From Doryteuthis pealeii (lineage: Eukaryota; Mollusca; Cephalopoda; Myopsida; Loliginidae), in contig CM042141.1 of NCBI GenBank assembly GCA_023376005.1, positions 96,448,092-96,512,091 on the forward strand: a stretch of DNA of 64,000 bases. Reading direction: 5' to 3'. Each line of letters opens with the position of its first letter. Within the stretch, counting starts at the first letter, position 1. Under the pieces are notes generated by a model, which saw nothing but the letters and a program-made list of their open reading frames with translations, did no database searches and was not told the origin of the DNA. A program made the translations under genes and the position numbers. Shown piece by piece: positions 44,643-57,619 of the stretch.

Positions 44643-44875
44643 TTTGTATAATATAGTCATGCAAGTGGGTTTTTTGGATCCATATTTCAAGGAAGAACTA
44701 TATTTACATGCCTATATAGCAAATATAGAAATGTTTAACTAATCAAATAATTTGTAATAGATTTGATAATGGGTTCTATACTTTTTGAAGTTGGTAAACA
44801 ATATATATATGAGGTGATGAAGACAAATGTTTCACAAAAGTTTTAACTGAAAAAGTATGTACATATCATTAGGAG

Positions 44876-45018
44876 ATATGGGTAAATAGTGGGGCAGACT
44901 GGGCTCTTTAACCTTGGTAAGTGCACCAGTCTAGAAGGAAATTTAAAACCTGTTAAACTCTGCTTAAAAATTGAGCTTGTGTCACATCCCGTTTATGAGG
45001 AGAGGTTGGTAAATACAT
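44876..45018 (+). repeat. SINE family C fragment
   Basis: GGTAAATAGTGGGGCAGACT, CACCAGTCTAGAAGG, AACCTGTTAAACTC and GTGTCACATCCC are the inverse of the 55-kb copy. Confidence 0.65.
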
Positions 45019-45228
45019 ATATATTATTGGGAGATGAATTCTATAAGTTATAGAATGAAGGCTAAAAATATAAATAAATATTTTACATTATTTTGAAGGC
45101 ATTAGGTAAACATATACAAGTATGTATAAAGAAATATATATCTATTAAGAAATGTTATATACCAGGGAAAATGGAAATAAATCTGATGGTATGTAAATAT
45201 ATCGAATATGAAAAAATAAGGGATTAAG

Positions 45229-45566
45229 AGGATGATTTTATTATAGTTTGAAGTATTAGCTTATATTAAAATGTATCAGTTTGTATATTAAACCATCAGA
45301 TGAGGAAATATGTGATGTAACTTCAGAATAAAATCTAATATAAATATGAAATGAAAAAAAAAAAGAAAGAAAAAGAGACAAAACTTAGCATTCTATAGCA
45401 GTTAGTGTTCTATTCCAAAACTTTTCTTTTCTTTCCCTATTTATATTGAAAATTATTCAGAAGTTATATCATCACTTAATTAACAATGCCCTGATGATGC
45501 TTTAATATACAAACCAAAACGTTTCTGTGTTGGCAAATATTTCTAACTATAATAAAATCATCTTCT
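45229..45566. repeat. Inverted repeat pair with hammerhead-like core
   Basis: The left arm (GATGATTTTATTATAGTT, 45231 on, through TTTGTATATTAAACCATCAG) is mirrored by 45487-45562. On the plus strand, 45487-45535 reads TGCC, CTGATGA (45491-45497), stem II CTTT/AAAC-type, AAAAC (G12 to A), H17 = U, then GGCA closing stem I with TGCC. An ancestral perfect stem GGTTT/AAACC is suggested by the left copy. Confidence 0.5.
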
Positions 45567-45591
45567 GAGTACCTTGTTTTTTTTTTCAAAT

Positions 45592-45593
<2 letters not shown>

Positions 45594-45632
<39 letters not shown>
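45594..45632. repeat. (GT)n-(AT)n microsatellite
   Basis: Compound run. Confidence 0.9.
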
Positions 45633-45634
<2 letters not shown>

Positions 45635-45803
45635 TTAGAGAAATAAAATTAGTTTGTAGAGTAATACCAATCATGGAGTCTGAATATCATTGATACACTC
45701 CTTTTGTTTTAAAAATCATTGCAAGTATTAATTTGCATATATGATTATTCACAATAATACATGGATATTAACTGTATGTTTCATATATTACTATTATTTT
45801 TAT

Positions 45804-45806
<3 letters not shown>

Positions 45807-45869
<63 letters not shown>
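45807..45869. repeat. (AT)n-(GT)n microsatellite
   Basis: About 20 AT units then 11 GT units; a (CCA)n run follows at about 46021-46043. Confidence 0.95.
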
Positions 45870-46214
45870 CTTAAAATTCAAACATTAATTACAATAGTCA
45901 GTTTCACATTTTCACAATCATTAGGTAGCAATGAAAGTTTTTCTTTCTCAAACTTGCTCACCCTGTCGCCTGGGGCTGTAGAATACACCAACTACATCTC
46001 TGTAAAAGGGTAACCCCTCCCCACCACCACCACCACCACCACCAATGGGGCCATAATCGGCTGGTCCTGTCAAGCCCTAGCAACTATATGATTGTCCCAA
46101 CCATATTCTTCAAATTGCTCTAATGCCACCCAACACCCTTTTTATCATATAGGTGATAGAAGGCAGCTATTTCCTATAAAAAAAATCATACATATATAAA
46201 AACAAAAAAAAACA

Positions 46215-46262
46215 AATTTGGCATTAAATAACCCATAAGGGTTGATATGCCATTAAACCAAA
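46215..46262 (+). repeat. SINE family F 3' fragment
   Basis: GGCATTAAATAACCCATAAG and GTTGATATGCCATTAAA match the tail of 42416-42642. Confidence 0.7.
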
Positions 46263-46516
46263 CTACCAACAAAAACTTCTTGTGTCAATTATCCCCCCCC
46301 CCTTCATTCATGGATTCACTTCAAATGAATACAAGAGATAGAAAGGTTTTCATCATCACCTGATGATTATGAATACATGTCACTGACAGTTAGGATTCAT
46401 AAATTTGTATTTATAAATAAATTTGTATTTAAATATACAAATATTCCTATCTTGGATACTGAGTTCTGTTATACAAAAGACTAACAGACAACTGTAAGTT
46501 GTCTTTATACTTTCCA

Positions 46517-46523
<7 letters not shown>

Positions 46524-46560
<37 letters not shown>

Positions 46561-46627
46561 CACACACAAAAGACGATAAGTTTGTGGTAGGACTGATTCA
46601 ATTAAAAACAGTGTTTTTGTCTCTCTT

Positions 46628-46663
<36 letters not shown>

Positions 46664-47112
46664 CATACCACACACACACATACATACATACATACATACA
46701 TACATTTTTTATAATCAATTTTTTCAATATGAATATATTGGAAAGATTTTTTGTAGTCAGTTTGGAGAGCTCAATGTATGACAATTATATACAGAGCAAT
46801 ATTTGTAAATTTGAAATAGGAAAAACTTAAAATCGGTCATGTTGGATATCTGAAAATACTAGACCTCTTTTAAAGAAGAGTCTGGTTGAAATAAATATTT
46901 ATAATAGCCAACATGACCATATATATATATATGCGTGCGTGTGTGCGTATATATACATACATACACACACACAATAAAAAAATTATATATTTTCATTTAC
47001 ACTATTCATACACAATTCATAAATAGCAATGTTTACAAACATGTTCATATACATAAAGATATAGATCAATAATCACAAACACAAATATGATATATATATA
47101 TATATATATAAA
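46524..47112. repeat. Microsatellite cluster
   Basis: (AT)n at 46524-46556, (CT)n-(AT)n at 46620-46661, (ACAT)n at 46678-46705, mixed AT/GC(GT)n at 46918-46955 and (AT)n at 47092-47110. No gene visible between. Confidence 0.85.
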
Positions 47113-47612
47113 CACATAAAAATGAAAAAAAAACATTTTTATATACATTGAGTCATATGAGCATGTTCAAATGATAATTTTTTTTCACTTTTAATATTCC
47201 TTTTATATTTGCATACATCTTTAATAATAAATGTGAATGTCAGTGTCAGATTCTTTTACTTTACTCCTAGAGACCGTAGCCCAACATATTATACCAGCAA
47301 ATTAAAAACATTTGGGGTCGAATCCAGACACGAAATCTTGAAATTTTGGATTACCAAGTTTTAATTACTGTGATTGTTTTCAGCAATTTTTAAAAATGTA
47401 ATATCATGTCATGTCATAATGCCTGATAGGGCGGCTTTTAAGCTTGTGTATTAATACATTTTTTGTCTTTCAGCACTATGTATATATTAAAAAAAAAATA
47501 AAATAAAAAAAATCAATTATAAAAAGAAAAAAATGTTTTTTTCTAAGTAAAATTCTCTTAAGCCAAAGTTTTGTCCCAGAGTATATGGAAAATAATAGTA
47601 AAGTTGAAAGAG

Positions 47613-47848
47613 TGGACTACTGTCAGTATCAACCAGACAGTGAGGGAGTCTATCCCATTTTCACTAGTGCAAGACTGGGGAGATTGTTCTTGCATATGAG
47701 GTGGAGCACCATACCTACCACCAGCTCCCCACTTTACCACACAGTTCAAAGCTGTGCTACACATGCACCGAGTTGACTACGGCCAATATCGAACCTGGAA
47801 CCTCGTGGTTCCTTGGCAGATCTGCTACTGACTGAGATAAACTGGTCA
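47613..47848 (-). repeat. SINE family A copy
   Basis: Head at the right with complement of CCAATATCGAACCTGG (box B). Box A is decayed (CTACTGACTGAGATAAACTGG). Body intact: GGGAGTCTATCCCATTTTC, CAGCTCCCCACTTTACC. Confidence 0.85.
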
Positions 47849-48806
47849 AATTATCTGATTATATTCAGAATTTATATTTGGGATCAAAAACCACATGATA
47901 TCCTATCAAAATAATTTTTTTTTTTTTGCACTCTATTTCCATTCAACAACGTTAGATTTACAGTTGTAAAATAGGTTCCTCATGATCCTCAACTAAACAA
48001 GCCAACATACATATAGATAGACTATTACAGTAATACAGGCTTTACAAGTACACAAAATGTATTGAATATAGTTAGAATGACACATGTAAAGCTTGACTTA
48101 GATATTTACTCACTGGTTTGAGTTAAAACATGTTCATACCAACACATCAGAATAACTAAACAAGGGTATATGGCATCCACTCCAGTTTAACCAATTTGTT
48201 CTTTTTTTTTTTTTATTGAACAGGAGTGTGAGATAATTACAAAATCATATTTTAAAATTCAATTTTCCACTGGTTTCGGGTTTTAAAAAAACTTAATAAA
48301 AAATAGAAATTTATATAAAAACAGAAAACTACTGAAAATCTGTTTATGAAGAATAATTTTTGTCTTCATTAAAAACTTAAGACAATTTAACGAGCATCAG
48401 CATTTTCCCTTCTATGTATAATTACCGGTTTTTTCTATCAAAAGAATTTTGACAACCAAATCTACAATTGAATTTTCTACTTTTATAAAAATTCACTTTT
48501 TTTTTATTCCTTTTTACAATCTTAAACATTTTTTGTAGGCATGTCCAAAAAATAAATTACAAAATTTATTAAAGAAGTAAAAATCATATTTATAAGCATT
48601 TCAAGTTATTTACAATATTATGTGAGTGAGAAAGAAAAAACAAAATTAATATAATTTTTCCTCACAAGCAAAGATGGTCGTTTTTACTTATTCAAGGGAG
48701 ATAATTTCTCTATCAAAAACTCGTTGACAACCATTACGAAACTAGGCTGCTACAAACCGCACTTTATAAAACAGCTTTCATTGAAGAAATAAAGTAATTA
48801 TTTCTT

Positions 48807-48812
<6 letters not shown>

Positions 48813-48872
<60 letters not shown>
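48813..48872. repeat. (AC)n-(AT)n microsatellite
   Basis: About 16 AC units followed by about 13 AT units. Confidence 0.95.
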
Positions 48873-48881
<9 letters not shown>

Positions 48882-49268
48882 CATCTTATGTAATTGTAAG
48901 CGACTTAAAGTTAAAATCAGTGTTTATGCAATAGTAATCTGAATCTTTTTTCTTTCTTATAAAAACAAAGGCAATAGTTTTATCTTTTTGGTGTAAACAA
49001 ATAAATAATAATTCAAAATAAATGAAAAATAAATAATTGGTATTGAGTAAAGAAAAAAAAATAAGCAAAACACCAAATCCCATCACAAATGTATGACAAA
49101 TAAAAGATAGTTATTAAGATTAGCTTAGTTTTGGCACAAAACCAGAAGTATAACAAATAAAAGATATAAATAGTTAGCTTAATTCAAATGGTTCAGTTAA
49201 ACTCAAGAGAAAAAAATTAATTTCATTTATTATTTCTTAATATAATCTCTAGTAAGTAAAGTAGAATG

Positions 49269-49490
49269 AATAGCCTATTGTTGGTGTCAGCCAGACAGTG
49301 AGGAGTCTATCCCCTTTTCACTAGTGCTAGACCAGGGAGATTGTTTATTGTGTTTCAGGCGAAGCTCACACCTCCCCATTTTACTGCACAGATCCAAGAT
49401 GTGCTACTCGTGCTGAGTTGGCAAGGGCCAATATCAAACCCAGAATCTTGTGCTTCTAAGGTGGATGCTCTACTAAACAGGTCTCAACAG
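49269..49490 (-). repeat. SINE family A copy, eroded head
   Basis: Body GTCAGCCAGACAGTGAGGAG, CTTTTCACTAGTGCTAGACC and CTGAGTTGGCAAGGG are clear; box A at the right end is largely lost. Confidence 0.8.
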
Positions 49491-49763
49491 ATTTTTTCGT
49501 ACCATATAAGTAGACTTCTCTCAAAAGCCAAAAGTTTGTCCCAGAATAAAGAGAAAATAGTTATCAAGGGCAAATTATCATTATTGTAGCTTCATTTGTG
49601 TTAATTGTTTTTTTTAAATAATAGCAGCATATCACCACTTGAATCTGCTAAACTGACAAGTTAGACCTGTACAAAAAAATAAAACAATGTAAATAAAGAA
49701 ATGCCAGTGATGTTTGGAGATAATCAAACTTTGTACAGTTCAAAAGTCTAAAAATTAAATTAA

Positions 49764-49764
49764 T

Positions 49765-49796
<32 letters not shown>
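49764..49796. repeat. (AC)n microsatellite
   Basis: About 16 AC units. Long poly(A) runs follow at 50069-50104 and poly(T) at 50341-50362. Confidence 0.9.
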
Positions 49797-49799
<3 letters not shown>

Positions 49800-50068
49800 G
49801 TTGATCATGTTCAGTTTTTAATTTTTGTCAACAATTTAATCTCCTTCTCTTTTTTCTTAATCTTGTTTTTAATTTACACTTTTTTTGTTGTTGTTGTTGT
49901 GAGAGTTACTTATGATTATATTTCAAACAAATTATTTAAGAAATCAAAAACTTTTAAAAGATGTTCAAGTGCAGAATTTAAATACAATCTTTTTTTGGGT
50001 TACATTATTTTTAGGGAATTTTTGTTAAATCAGACAAAAAATTAACACAAGATTAAAACTAAAAAATG

Positions 50069-50104
<36 letters not shown>

Positions 50105-50108
<4 letters not shown>

Positions 50109-51570
50109 GAAAAAGAAAAAATCATAAAATTAAAATAAAAACAGAATCTCAAAAATGCAGACAAATAAGAAAAAGAGAGTGTGAAATGCAGCAATAGATA
50201 ACAAAGTAGCAACTACAAATTCTGATCTTGTAGTAAATCATCATGTAATGCCAAACAGATTTTGGTGATAAATATTGGAGGGGAAAAAAACAGTTCTGTT
50301 ATGTCTTATGAACTTAGATTGACAAGAATAGGAATAGGCCTTTTTTTTTTTTTTTTTTTTTTACATCTTCAAGAAGAGTAAAACCATTAATACAAAAAAA
50401 AAAATGTTTGTAATTGACAATAAAAGGTTTTATAAATCAGATTAAAACTTGAGAAACAAAACATTTGCAAATAAAGTAACGAAGAAATTAAGAGTGCAGA
50501 AAAATCCATATTTTATACATTTGTGTAATTTCTTGTAATATTCCTTTGTTACCATTGATGTGTTTAATTAAGAGTTTATTCTTCAATACAAACTTAATAT
50601 CAGTATTAGAAGAAAAAAAATGATAAAATGGTCAAATCCCAATACTAGTGATAATTAAAGAGAATCCTGTAATGATTAAATAAGATGATTTTGTTATCTT
50701 TTATATGTCACTTAGAATGACAATAATGTTCTGTAAAGTTCCGGTTTGATAAATTATAGGTTCGATTTCTTATTATAACTTGTCTGCATTCACTTAAAAC
50801 AAAGAATCTAATTTTTAAAACCCTAATTTTTATCAGAAGAGTTGTTTCCCTTGGTCATAAAATTTCAGTCCCTGGTAGATAAGTTTTAAAAATAATTTTT
50901 TTACAATTTGCCAGGGGAAAAAAAAAAAGAAGAAGAATTTTGAAATAGACAATTATGAATCAAATATTCACATATAATTATGACAAATACACTAACAGCA
51001 AATTTCTGAACATTAAAAAAAATGGAAAAACACTTACATAACTTTAATCTTTTTTTAAAACAGATTTGTTCATGTTTATCAAAAAATTTTATTTATGTTT
51101 TGGGTATAATTCTTGTTAGAATATTGAATTTAAAGTAATCTTATTTCTCAGATTAAAAAGTGCCACTAACCTTGAAGTGAGTCTTTTCTTCTATTACAAC
51201 CAAGTTAGAAGTACAATTTAGATAAATCATTACTAAATTGATGTAAATTTGCAATCTTAGCCTGATAGAATAAACTGTTTGTTATTCTTTTACATCCATT
51301 CATTACATGTGGAATGTCTTAAAAAGTTACCTTGTCTCAAAAAGTATAAGTTTCTCTTGAGGTAACACTAAAGAGACATTCAAAAAGTGAAATTCCAGCA
51401 AAGTGGTAAAAGGAACATTGTCTTTTACAATCAATATCAATATAAACCGGGATTTATAATTATTATAAAAAACACAAAGATTCTCATAAGCAACTTAGAT
51501 TTACACAATTGACAATAATTTTAATCATAGAAGCTTCTTCAAAAGGTATAAACAAAAAAATTTACCTATT
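50105..51570. other. AT-rich spacer, nothing recognised
   Basis: Only homopolymer runs and short unsupported frames. Confidence 0.4.
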
Positions 51571-51713
51571 AGTAAAAAAAAAAAAAAAAAAAAAAAAATC
51601 TATATTTTAATCAATATAATCAGTCATGGTTAACTGAATAAGATCAATCTACCCCAATGGATTAACTAAAGGGTTTGATTCAAAGTTCCATGAAAGCTCC
51701 CTAGCTTAACAAG

Positions 51714-51775
51714 AAACACCTGAAGAAGGCCACAGGGCACATCAGCTGTAACATTGTCTATATAACAATAAAGAT
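51714..51775 (+). repeat. Family E fragment with decayed hammerhead-like phrase
   Basis: ACCTGAAGAAGGCCACAGGG, CACATCAGCTGTAACATTGT and TAACAATAAAGAT align with the SINE E 3' module, but stem II and GAAA are changed. Confidence 0.5.
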
Positions 51776-52640
51776 AAAAACAGCAGCCTGAAAAATCTAA
51801 ATACACAAAGTATGTAGATATGAAACAGTATTTGATTTCTTTAAAACATTTACATTTTCTAAGAGATTATTACATCTCTGTAGATAATTAGAGCTTCCAT
51901 TCTACAATAAAATTATAATGTGTATTGTTAACTATAACTAACAAATAATTAATTATGAAATATTTAAATTAATACAGAAAGAACCTTATCAACTGATTCA
52001 GATTTTTTTCTTTATCTTTACCTATATTTCAAAAATGGCTAGTTCTTGAAAAACTCATATTTCAAAACCATTTTTTTTTCTTTTAAATCACAGAAACATG
52101 TATCTATAAAAACCAAAGACATTTCTATATAATGTAAACGATACTTGATAATTTTATAGAGCATATTGTAGGAAAGTGGATACAATAGACATATCCATAT
52201 AACAGAATAACCTTTTCGGTTTTCTTTATTCATCAGTTTGTAACATGTTAGGATGAGTGTAGTATCTGTGCACCCACTGGCTTGCATTTACAGTTAGCCT
52301 GATAATGATGATACAATGTTTGTACATGTATGTGAGAAAGAGATTGAATGAACAATATTTAAGTTTATGAAATGTGGGCTGAAATTTACCATTTGTTGCA
52401 GATACTACACACTCATCCTATAGCCAAAAAGTGACAATTTGATCTTAGATGAAAGTGCTGATCTATACATAAATAAATCAATCTTATTTTCTTTTTTTTT
52501 TTTCTTTTTTTACAGTAACTCTATTAGTAAAATAGACGTGTTTCCGTCATTAAATTCCTACTTACATTACCTGAAGAAAATACCCTACAAAGGGAGACAA
52601 CTTCAGTTTTCACAGTTCATTTGTATGTGTATAAAGTCGT
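51776..52640. other. AT-rich spacer, nothing recognised
   Basis: Unsupported frames at 52039-52287 and 52439-52759; the latter runs into the SINE. Confidence 0.4.
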
Positions 52641-52647
52641 CAAATTG

Positions 52648-52884
52648 GCCTAAAGTCAGTATCAGCCAGACAGCGAGGGAGTCTATTCCCTTTTCACTAG
52701 CACTAGACCAAGGAGGTTGCTTTTTAGCGTCTGAGGCGGAGCGCCACATCTACCATTAGCTCCTCACTTTACTGCACAGATCCCTGTGCTACTCATACGC
52801 TGAGTTGGCAAGGGTCGGTATCGAACCAGGGACCTTGAGGTTCCCAGCCGGACACTCTACCGACTGAGCTAAACCCCCTGGGCG
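52648..52884 (-). repeat. SINE family A, full length, well preserved
   Basis: Complement of CTCTACCGACTGAGCTAAAC (box A) and of GGTATCGAACCAGG (box B) at the right end; full body; followed by a G-run. It is one of the least diverged copies by eye, so possibly among the youngest. Confidence 0.9.
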
Positions 52885-53284
52885 GGGGGGGGGATATATG
52901 TACAGAGAATACAAATTACCACCAATTAAAGCAAGTTCAATTGAGACAGAAAAAAAAAAGCATTGATTTTAGTAATTAAACCACAATGATTATATAGATC
53001 AATTACCTTCCCTCATGTTTTTCTATGAGACTTAAGAGGTCAAAGGTTACTAAGTGTCTTAGTTTAGATTTCTGTCTTGTTTCTCTTTTGTTACATCCTT
53101 ACCATTCATTAGTCATTTTGTAACCCATTTTGTCTTTAGTAGTCAACTGGTCTTGCTTAAAGTTACTGAATATATTTTGAAATAGCCATATTGGGCATTT
53201 TTTCACCAATAGATTAAAAACTTACTAAAAAGCAAAATTCAATTCTTATCTAGAATATTTTATTTGGGTGGTTTACAAAATATC

Positions 53285-53650
53285 ATCAAGTTGTACCAGC
53301 AGCACAGCACTCTATGACTCTTCGTTGCCATCTGTCCCTATCGGTCATTGCAACTGGTAAGTCTTCTACTCAGCATCTAGTGCCAATGCAGAGCTGATCA
53401 ATGTAGGTTTTTGCCGGCCAACCCACACTGGTGTGTCCATTTGCAGGTACCCATAGGATAACATCACTTATGAGCTCATCTTTGCTTCTCCAGTGGTGTC
53501 CAGTGTGTCTTGATTGTCTTACCCAAATAGTTTGGAGGTAAGTGGCCATATAATTGCTCTTTTGTGGGGTGCTGCTTCCAGGATTTGTTCAAGACAGCAC
53601 ATAGCATCTTTATACAGTTCCCATCAAGTTTTTACTCTAATCATTTCTTG
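53285..53650 (-). pseudogene. LINE RT C-terminal fragment
   Basis: The minus strand encodes RQSRHTGHHWRSKDELISD, then LWVPANGHTSVGWPAKTYID, QLC and a stretch with VEDLPVAMTDRD. There is a stop after the Cys and a frameshift upstream near HLPP(N)Y. Same family as 14473-14960; together the two cover the last 150 or so residues of the ORF. Confidence 0.8.
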
Positions 53651-54104
53651 GGGCACCTCAGATACAGAGCAATAAACCCAGTCGTGTCCCTTTAAATCAA
53701 GGGGGGTAGATGTTGCCTGTGGGGATGGCTCCTTGGGAACACGTGGTTAATTTACTCTAAATTAGATGTCTAGAGGTCAAAGCTCCTTAACAAGGTCACT
53801 GAAATCTTTCTTTTGGCCATAACTGTGGCACTGAATGAAAATGAAGTACTACCTTGCTTGCTCTGAGACAGTAGCTGTTATTCTTGCTACATATTGCTGA
53901 TCAAAATACTTTTCTTGTTATCATTCATAAATTGTAACTGTGATTAGAATTACAGTAAAAACCAAAGTTCAGTAGTAAAAGTTTTTTACCAAGTGACATT
54001 AAAAAACTTGATAAATTTCTCATATCATCTTCTGAAATTTAAGCCATTGATAATTAAAAAAATTTACATTTTTATATTTCAGATAACTTTATGGAATTTT
54101 AATA

Positions 54105-54112
54105 TCTTCTAC

Positions 54113-54143
<31 letters not shown>

Positions 54144-54150
54144 AAAAAAA
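54105..54150. repeat. A-rich low-complexity tract
   Basis: Two poly(A) runs with G interruptions. Confidence 0.85.
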
Positions 54151-54676
54151 GATTTCTAAGAATTTGATAATTATAGACTAAATTTAATGCAGTCATGGCA
54201 AAAGGCATTTTTTCTGAATGGCCCATCTAAGATTTAAAAATTTTTTTTATAGAAAAATATCTTTTAACAAAGAGGAAAACAAAAAATAATCACCTTTTCC
54301 CTATTTCTAAGGCAGATGCTAACACATGTTTTTCTTTAGTGAAAATGGTTCAACAAAAAATTACCTTTGATTTTTTTTTTTTTAGTAGTGCAGCCCACCT
54401 GATGATGATTTTACATTTGTTTTTCCTAGACAAAAAATATTTGGGGTTTTAAATAGATTAACAATCATACAGTGTCTGAAGAATTATGGTGTAAATAGGC
54501 TATGGAAGGTGATGGACAAATGTTTTATTATCATTAATCAGTGGATGAAACTAACTAGGGAAGAAGACTAAGTCAATCAGATGACCAGTTTTGTACCCAG
54601 TTCACCCCTAATAACATTTTGAAGCATTGCATTCTGTATTCTCTGTAATTACTTCATGTAAATAAATGCCAAGCTG

Positions 54677-54893
54677 CATGCAAGTGAGTCTATCCTTTTC
54701 ACTAGCACTAGACCAGGGAGATTGTTTTTGCTAAGGTGGAGCACCACACCTGTCGTCAAACCCCCACTTTACTACACAGATCAGATTACCTAATCTGTAC
54801 TACTCATCCACAGAGTTGGCAGAGACTGGTATTGAACCTGGAACATTGTGATTTCTAGGTGGATGCACAATTGACTGAGCTAAATCAGCCCCT
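54677..54893 (-). repeat. SINE family A copy
   Basis: GTGAGTCTATCCTTTTCACT, CACAGAGTTGGCAGAG and the complement of box A (AATTGACTGAGCTAAATC). The tail at the left is truncated, and a short duplicated GATTACC phrase lies in the middle. Confidence 0.8.
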
Positions 54894-55270
54894 AACTTTG
54901 TAATTAAATATTTTTTGTTTGCTTGGACTAAAAAAAAAGTTATATGGTCACTGGGTGGCTATATGGACCCTGGTTAAGAACCACTGATCTAAAGTGTTGC
55001 ACTTAACTCTGACTTGCCTCAAGGAACTTTACCCATTCTACACCAGACCTAAACACTTATCAGATATATAATTTGCATATAAATTACAATCTGTAAGCAT
55101 TTATTTTATAAATTATTAATGGCATTAGCAGTTCATTGAATTCACAACAGGAGATATCAATCATTAAAAAAAAAAACAAAACAAAAAAACAATTTAAAAA
55201 TCACTACAAGATGAGCCTAATTTCTCAGAATTCATTAATGGCTGGGGGGTTGAAATTAAAACAATTATTA

Positions 55271-55558
55271 TATATATTTACCAACCCCTCCGCACAAGTA
55301 GGATGTGACACAAGGCCAATTCCTTAAACAGAACTTAACAGGTTTGAATTCAGAGTTTTCCTTCTCTTAGACTGGTTGCCTAAACAAGGTTAAAGAGTCC
55401 AGTCTGTCCTACTATTTACCCATAGCTGTATTTGAGAGTAGTAGGATGCATACCTTAAGGGTCTGTGCTATGTAAAATGCAAACAGCCCCGTCCAGGGTT
55501 TGAACCCAGGTTAATGAGTCTATTTCCTATGACACTAACCATTACATCACGTGCCTCC
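55271..55558 (-). repeat. SINE family C, full length
   Basis: The minus strand begins with a tRNA-like head: GTGATGTAATGGTTAGTGTC (box A) and GGGTTTGAACCCAGG-type box B (complement of 55497-55512). The body follows to the CGCACAAGTAGGATGTGACA end and a TAAATATATA tail. It defines the orientation of the other family C fragments. Confidence 0.8.
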
Positions 55559-55904
55559 ACAATTATTATAGAGATGGGGAATTGGCCATAAAATGCATAC
55601 TAAAATAAATTCATCTTACTAATGAAAAACTTATAATAATTAACAAAGATTACTGAAGATATTATGTTAAATTTCAATTGATTTCTTTTATTAATCTTTT
55701 TTATTTGTTGTGTTTGTCAGAAGCTTGATGAACAAATCACAGATAAACAAAATGTTTCACTGAATGAGGAAAAAAAACAAAACTTTTTTAAAGTCTAAAT
55801 GCAATGTCAATTTTTCATAGTTTTTTTGTTTTTTTCTAAATTATTTTTTTCATTTGTCTGAATTTTTGAGATGAGAATTTATAATTTGTATCATTTGATG
55901 GACT

Positions 55905-55985
55905 GTTGTCCTCATCTTTATTGTTATATACACAACGTTTCGGCCAATGTGCTCTCTGGTCTTCTTCAGATATTTCTTTATCATT
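55905..55985 (-). repeat. SINE family E 3' fragment with hammerhead-like motif
   Basis: CTGAAGA (complement of 55963-55969), stem II GACCA/TGGCC with one mismatch, GAAACG, U, U, and a stem I of wobble pairs. It is flanked by the same GATGAGGACAA phrase (complement) as at 19.3 kb. Confidence 0.5.
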
Positions 55986-56111
55986 TATTCTATGAAGGAA
56001 GTTGATGTAATTCTTTTTTCCTTTTTAAATTAATCATTGTAACTGGGATTTTCAACTGAATTGTTTCATTTAGCTTACATACATAGTTACTTAATGTATG
56101 ATTGATTTATT

Positions 56112-56160
56112 TTAACAGCATGTCAATCTGTCTAGGGTTATTTTATGCCTAGAGGTTAGG
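56112..56160 (-). repeat. SINE family F tail fragment
   Basis: The complement of ACAGCATGTCAATCTGTC and TTATTTTATGCCTAGAGG matches the 3' end of SINE F and the fragment at 6070-6120. Confidence 0.5.
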
Positions 56161-56261
56161 AAATCACATTCATTGTACATTCATATTTACATTTTTTGTC
56201 TAGTTTTTTGTTTGTTTGTTTTGCAGTCCTGATGAATACAAATAAATTTCAAAGTACTACC

Positions 56262-56640
56262 ACTCCTGGTCAGAGTGGACATGAGAGTAATGGCAATGAA
56301 GGGATGACAGTTTAAAATGTAGGATGTATTTCTGCGCAGTAGAAATATATTGCATAATCATTCACCATAGGCGAGAAACTAACAGTTACCAGGCACCATT
56401 GTGTTTATGTCTTCACTACCTAAAATATAATTAGAATTATTGTCTTAAAGTTTTACCATTTACACTAGTTATAGTTTGAAGAAAAAACAATACCGAAATA
56501 AGAACAGGCAAACAGATAAATGTCAGAGTGGACATGGGAGTAATGGCAATGATGGTGTATTCCACACAACCCAGATCTCCAGTTACCTAATGTAGTTCTC
56601 TCATTATCAATGAATCCTTTGAATAGACATAAACATCTCA
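56262..56640 (+). repeat. Two partial family Z copies around a shared segment
   Basis: CAGAGTGGACATGAGAGTAA (56269) and CAGAGTGGACATGGGAGTAA (56525) open two copies. Between them GCGAGAAACTAACAGTTACC matches 20088-20110. Confidence 0.6.
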
Positions 56641-56977
56641 ACTACTTTTTTTTTTTTTTAAGAAGAGATCTTGTAAATGAGGCTTAACAGGTAGACTCAA
56701 ATATTTTGTTAAAATCATTCATTTTCAAAGTGGTCAACAAAAAACTAAATGGGTCATTTACACACCAAGTGACAAAGTCGGCTAATACATCTGTTCAATC
56801 CTATTTGACACTGAAACATTTTATTACAAGTTTAAAAATGGTCAAATGTTTCTATCTGTGTCTCCAATAAAAGTGAGCAGATGTAGAGGTCTTCAATGCA
56901 GGTTAATTACATTTTAAATAATTGGTATGGATTACTCAGCATATCTGGTAAATTCCTCATATGGTAAATTTATTGTG

Positions 56978-57310
56978 TTACATAATTGATAGGTGGCCTA
57001 TAAATTATGTATGGTAGTGTAGAAATGAAAAACAATGTTAATTCTGAATCATGGAAAAAAAAAGCCTATAAGTAATTGATAGGACTTAACCTTTTACTAA
57101 CCTTGTAGTTAGTCTCTGATTGGCCAGAGCCAAACATGAGAACAGAAAAATAGAAAGCCAGTTTTGGCTGGGTGATTGAATGGAATAGATACAAATGGTA
57201 TCTGCTGTCGCTAGGTTATTTTCCCATGCATGTTGTTCTTATGTGGGTTGAATAAAGATGTCTAAAAAAAAATATCAAGTCTTGTGTTCATTACTAAAAA
57301 CAGCCAGGGA
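56978..57310 (+). mobile_element. LTR-like repeat, copy 1
   Basis: Starts TGTGTTACATAATTGATAGG and ends about CTTGTGTTCATTACTAAAAACA, so TG...CA; carries a CTCTGATTGGCCAG (CCAAT-type) promoter-like phrase and AATAAAG near the end. The same order occurs at 58049-58300. No gag or pol is visible. The 125-codon frame at 57258-57635 starts at its 3' end and is unsupported. Confidence 0.45.
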
Positions 57311-57597
57311 CACAAAGATGAGAAATCCCAAGAAGGAAGAGCAGAAAAACAGAGAGAAGCTAGATTCTCAGATTGACAAACTACAATCAACCAGCTCAGA
57401 AGAAGGTATGTATTATAAGATGGTAAGAAGAGAAGAAAAGGGCTATACAACAATTGCAGGTAAATTATTTATAATAATGAAAAAAATAATAATAATGAAA
57501 TTATTGTGTATAGTGCTCAACAAAAGTTCATGTATAGTAGATAGAATAATATACAGAGGTCAAGAAAATGAACAGTGTATGAGTCATGATGTACATG

Positions 57598-57619
57598 TGT
57601 GTGTGTGTGTGTGTGTATA
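57598..57619. repeat. (GT)n-(AT)n microsatellite
   Basis: Short run. Confidence 0.85.

Noticed and set aside
46345..46380. CTGATGATTATGAAT as a hammerhead core
   Set aside because: There is no room for stem II and no GAAA-stem III-UH order.
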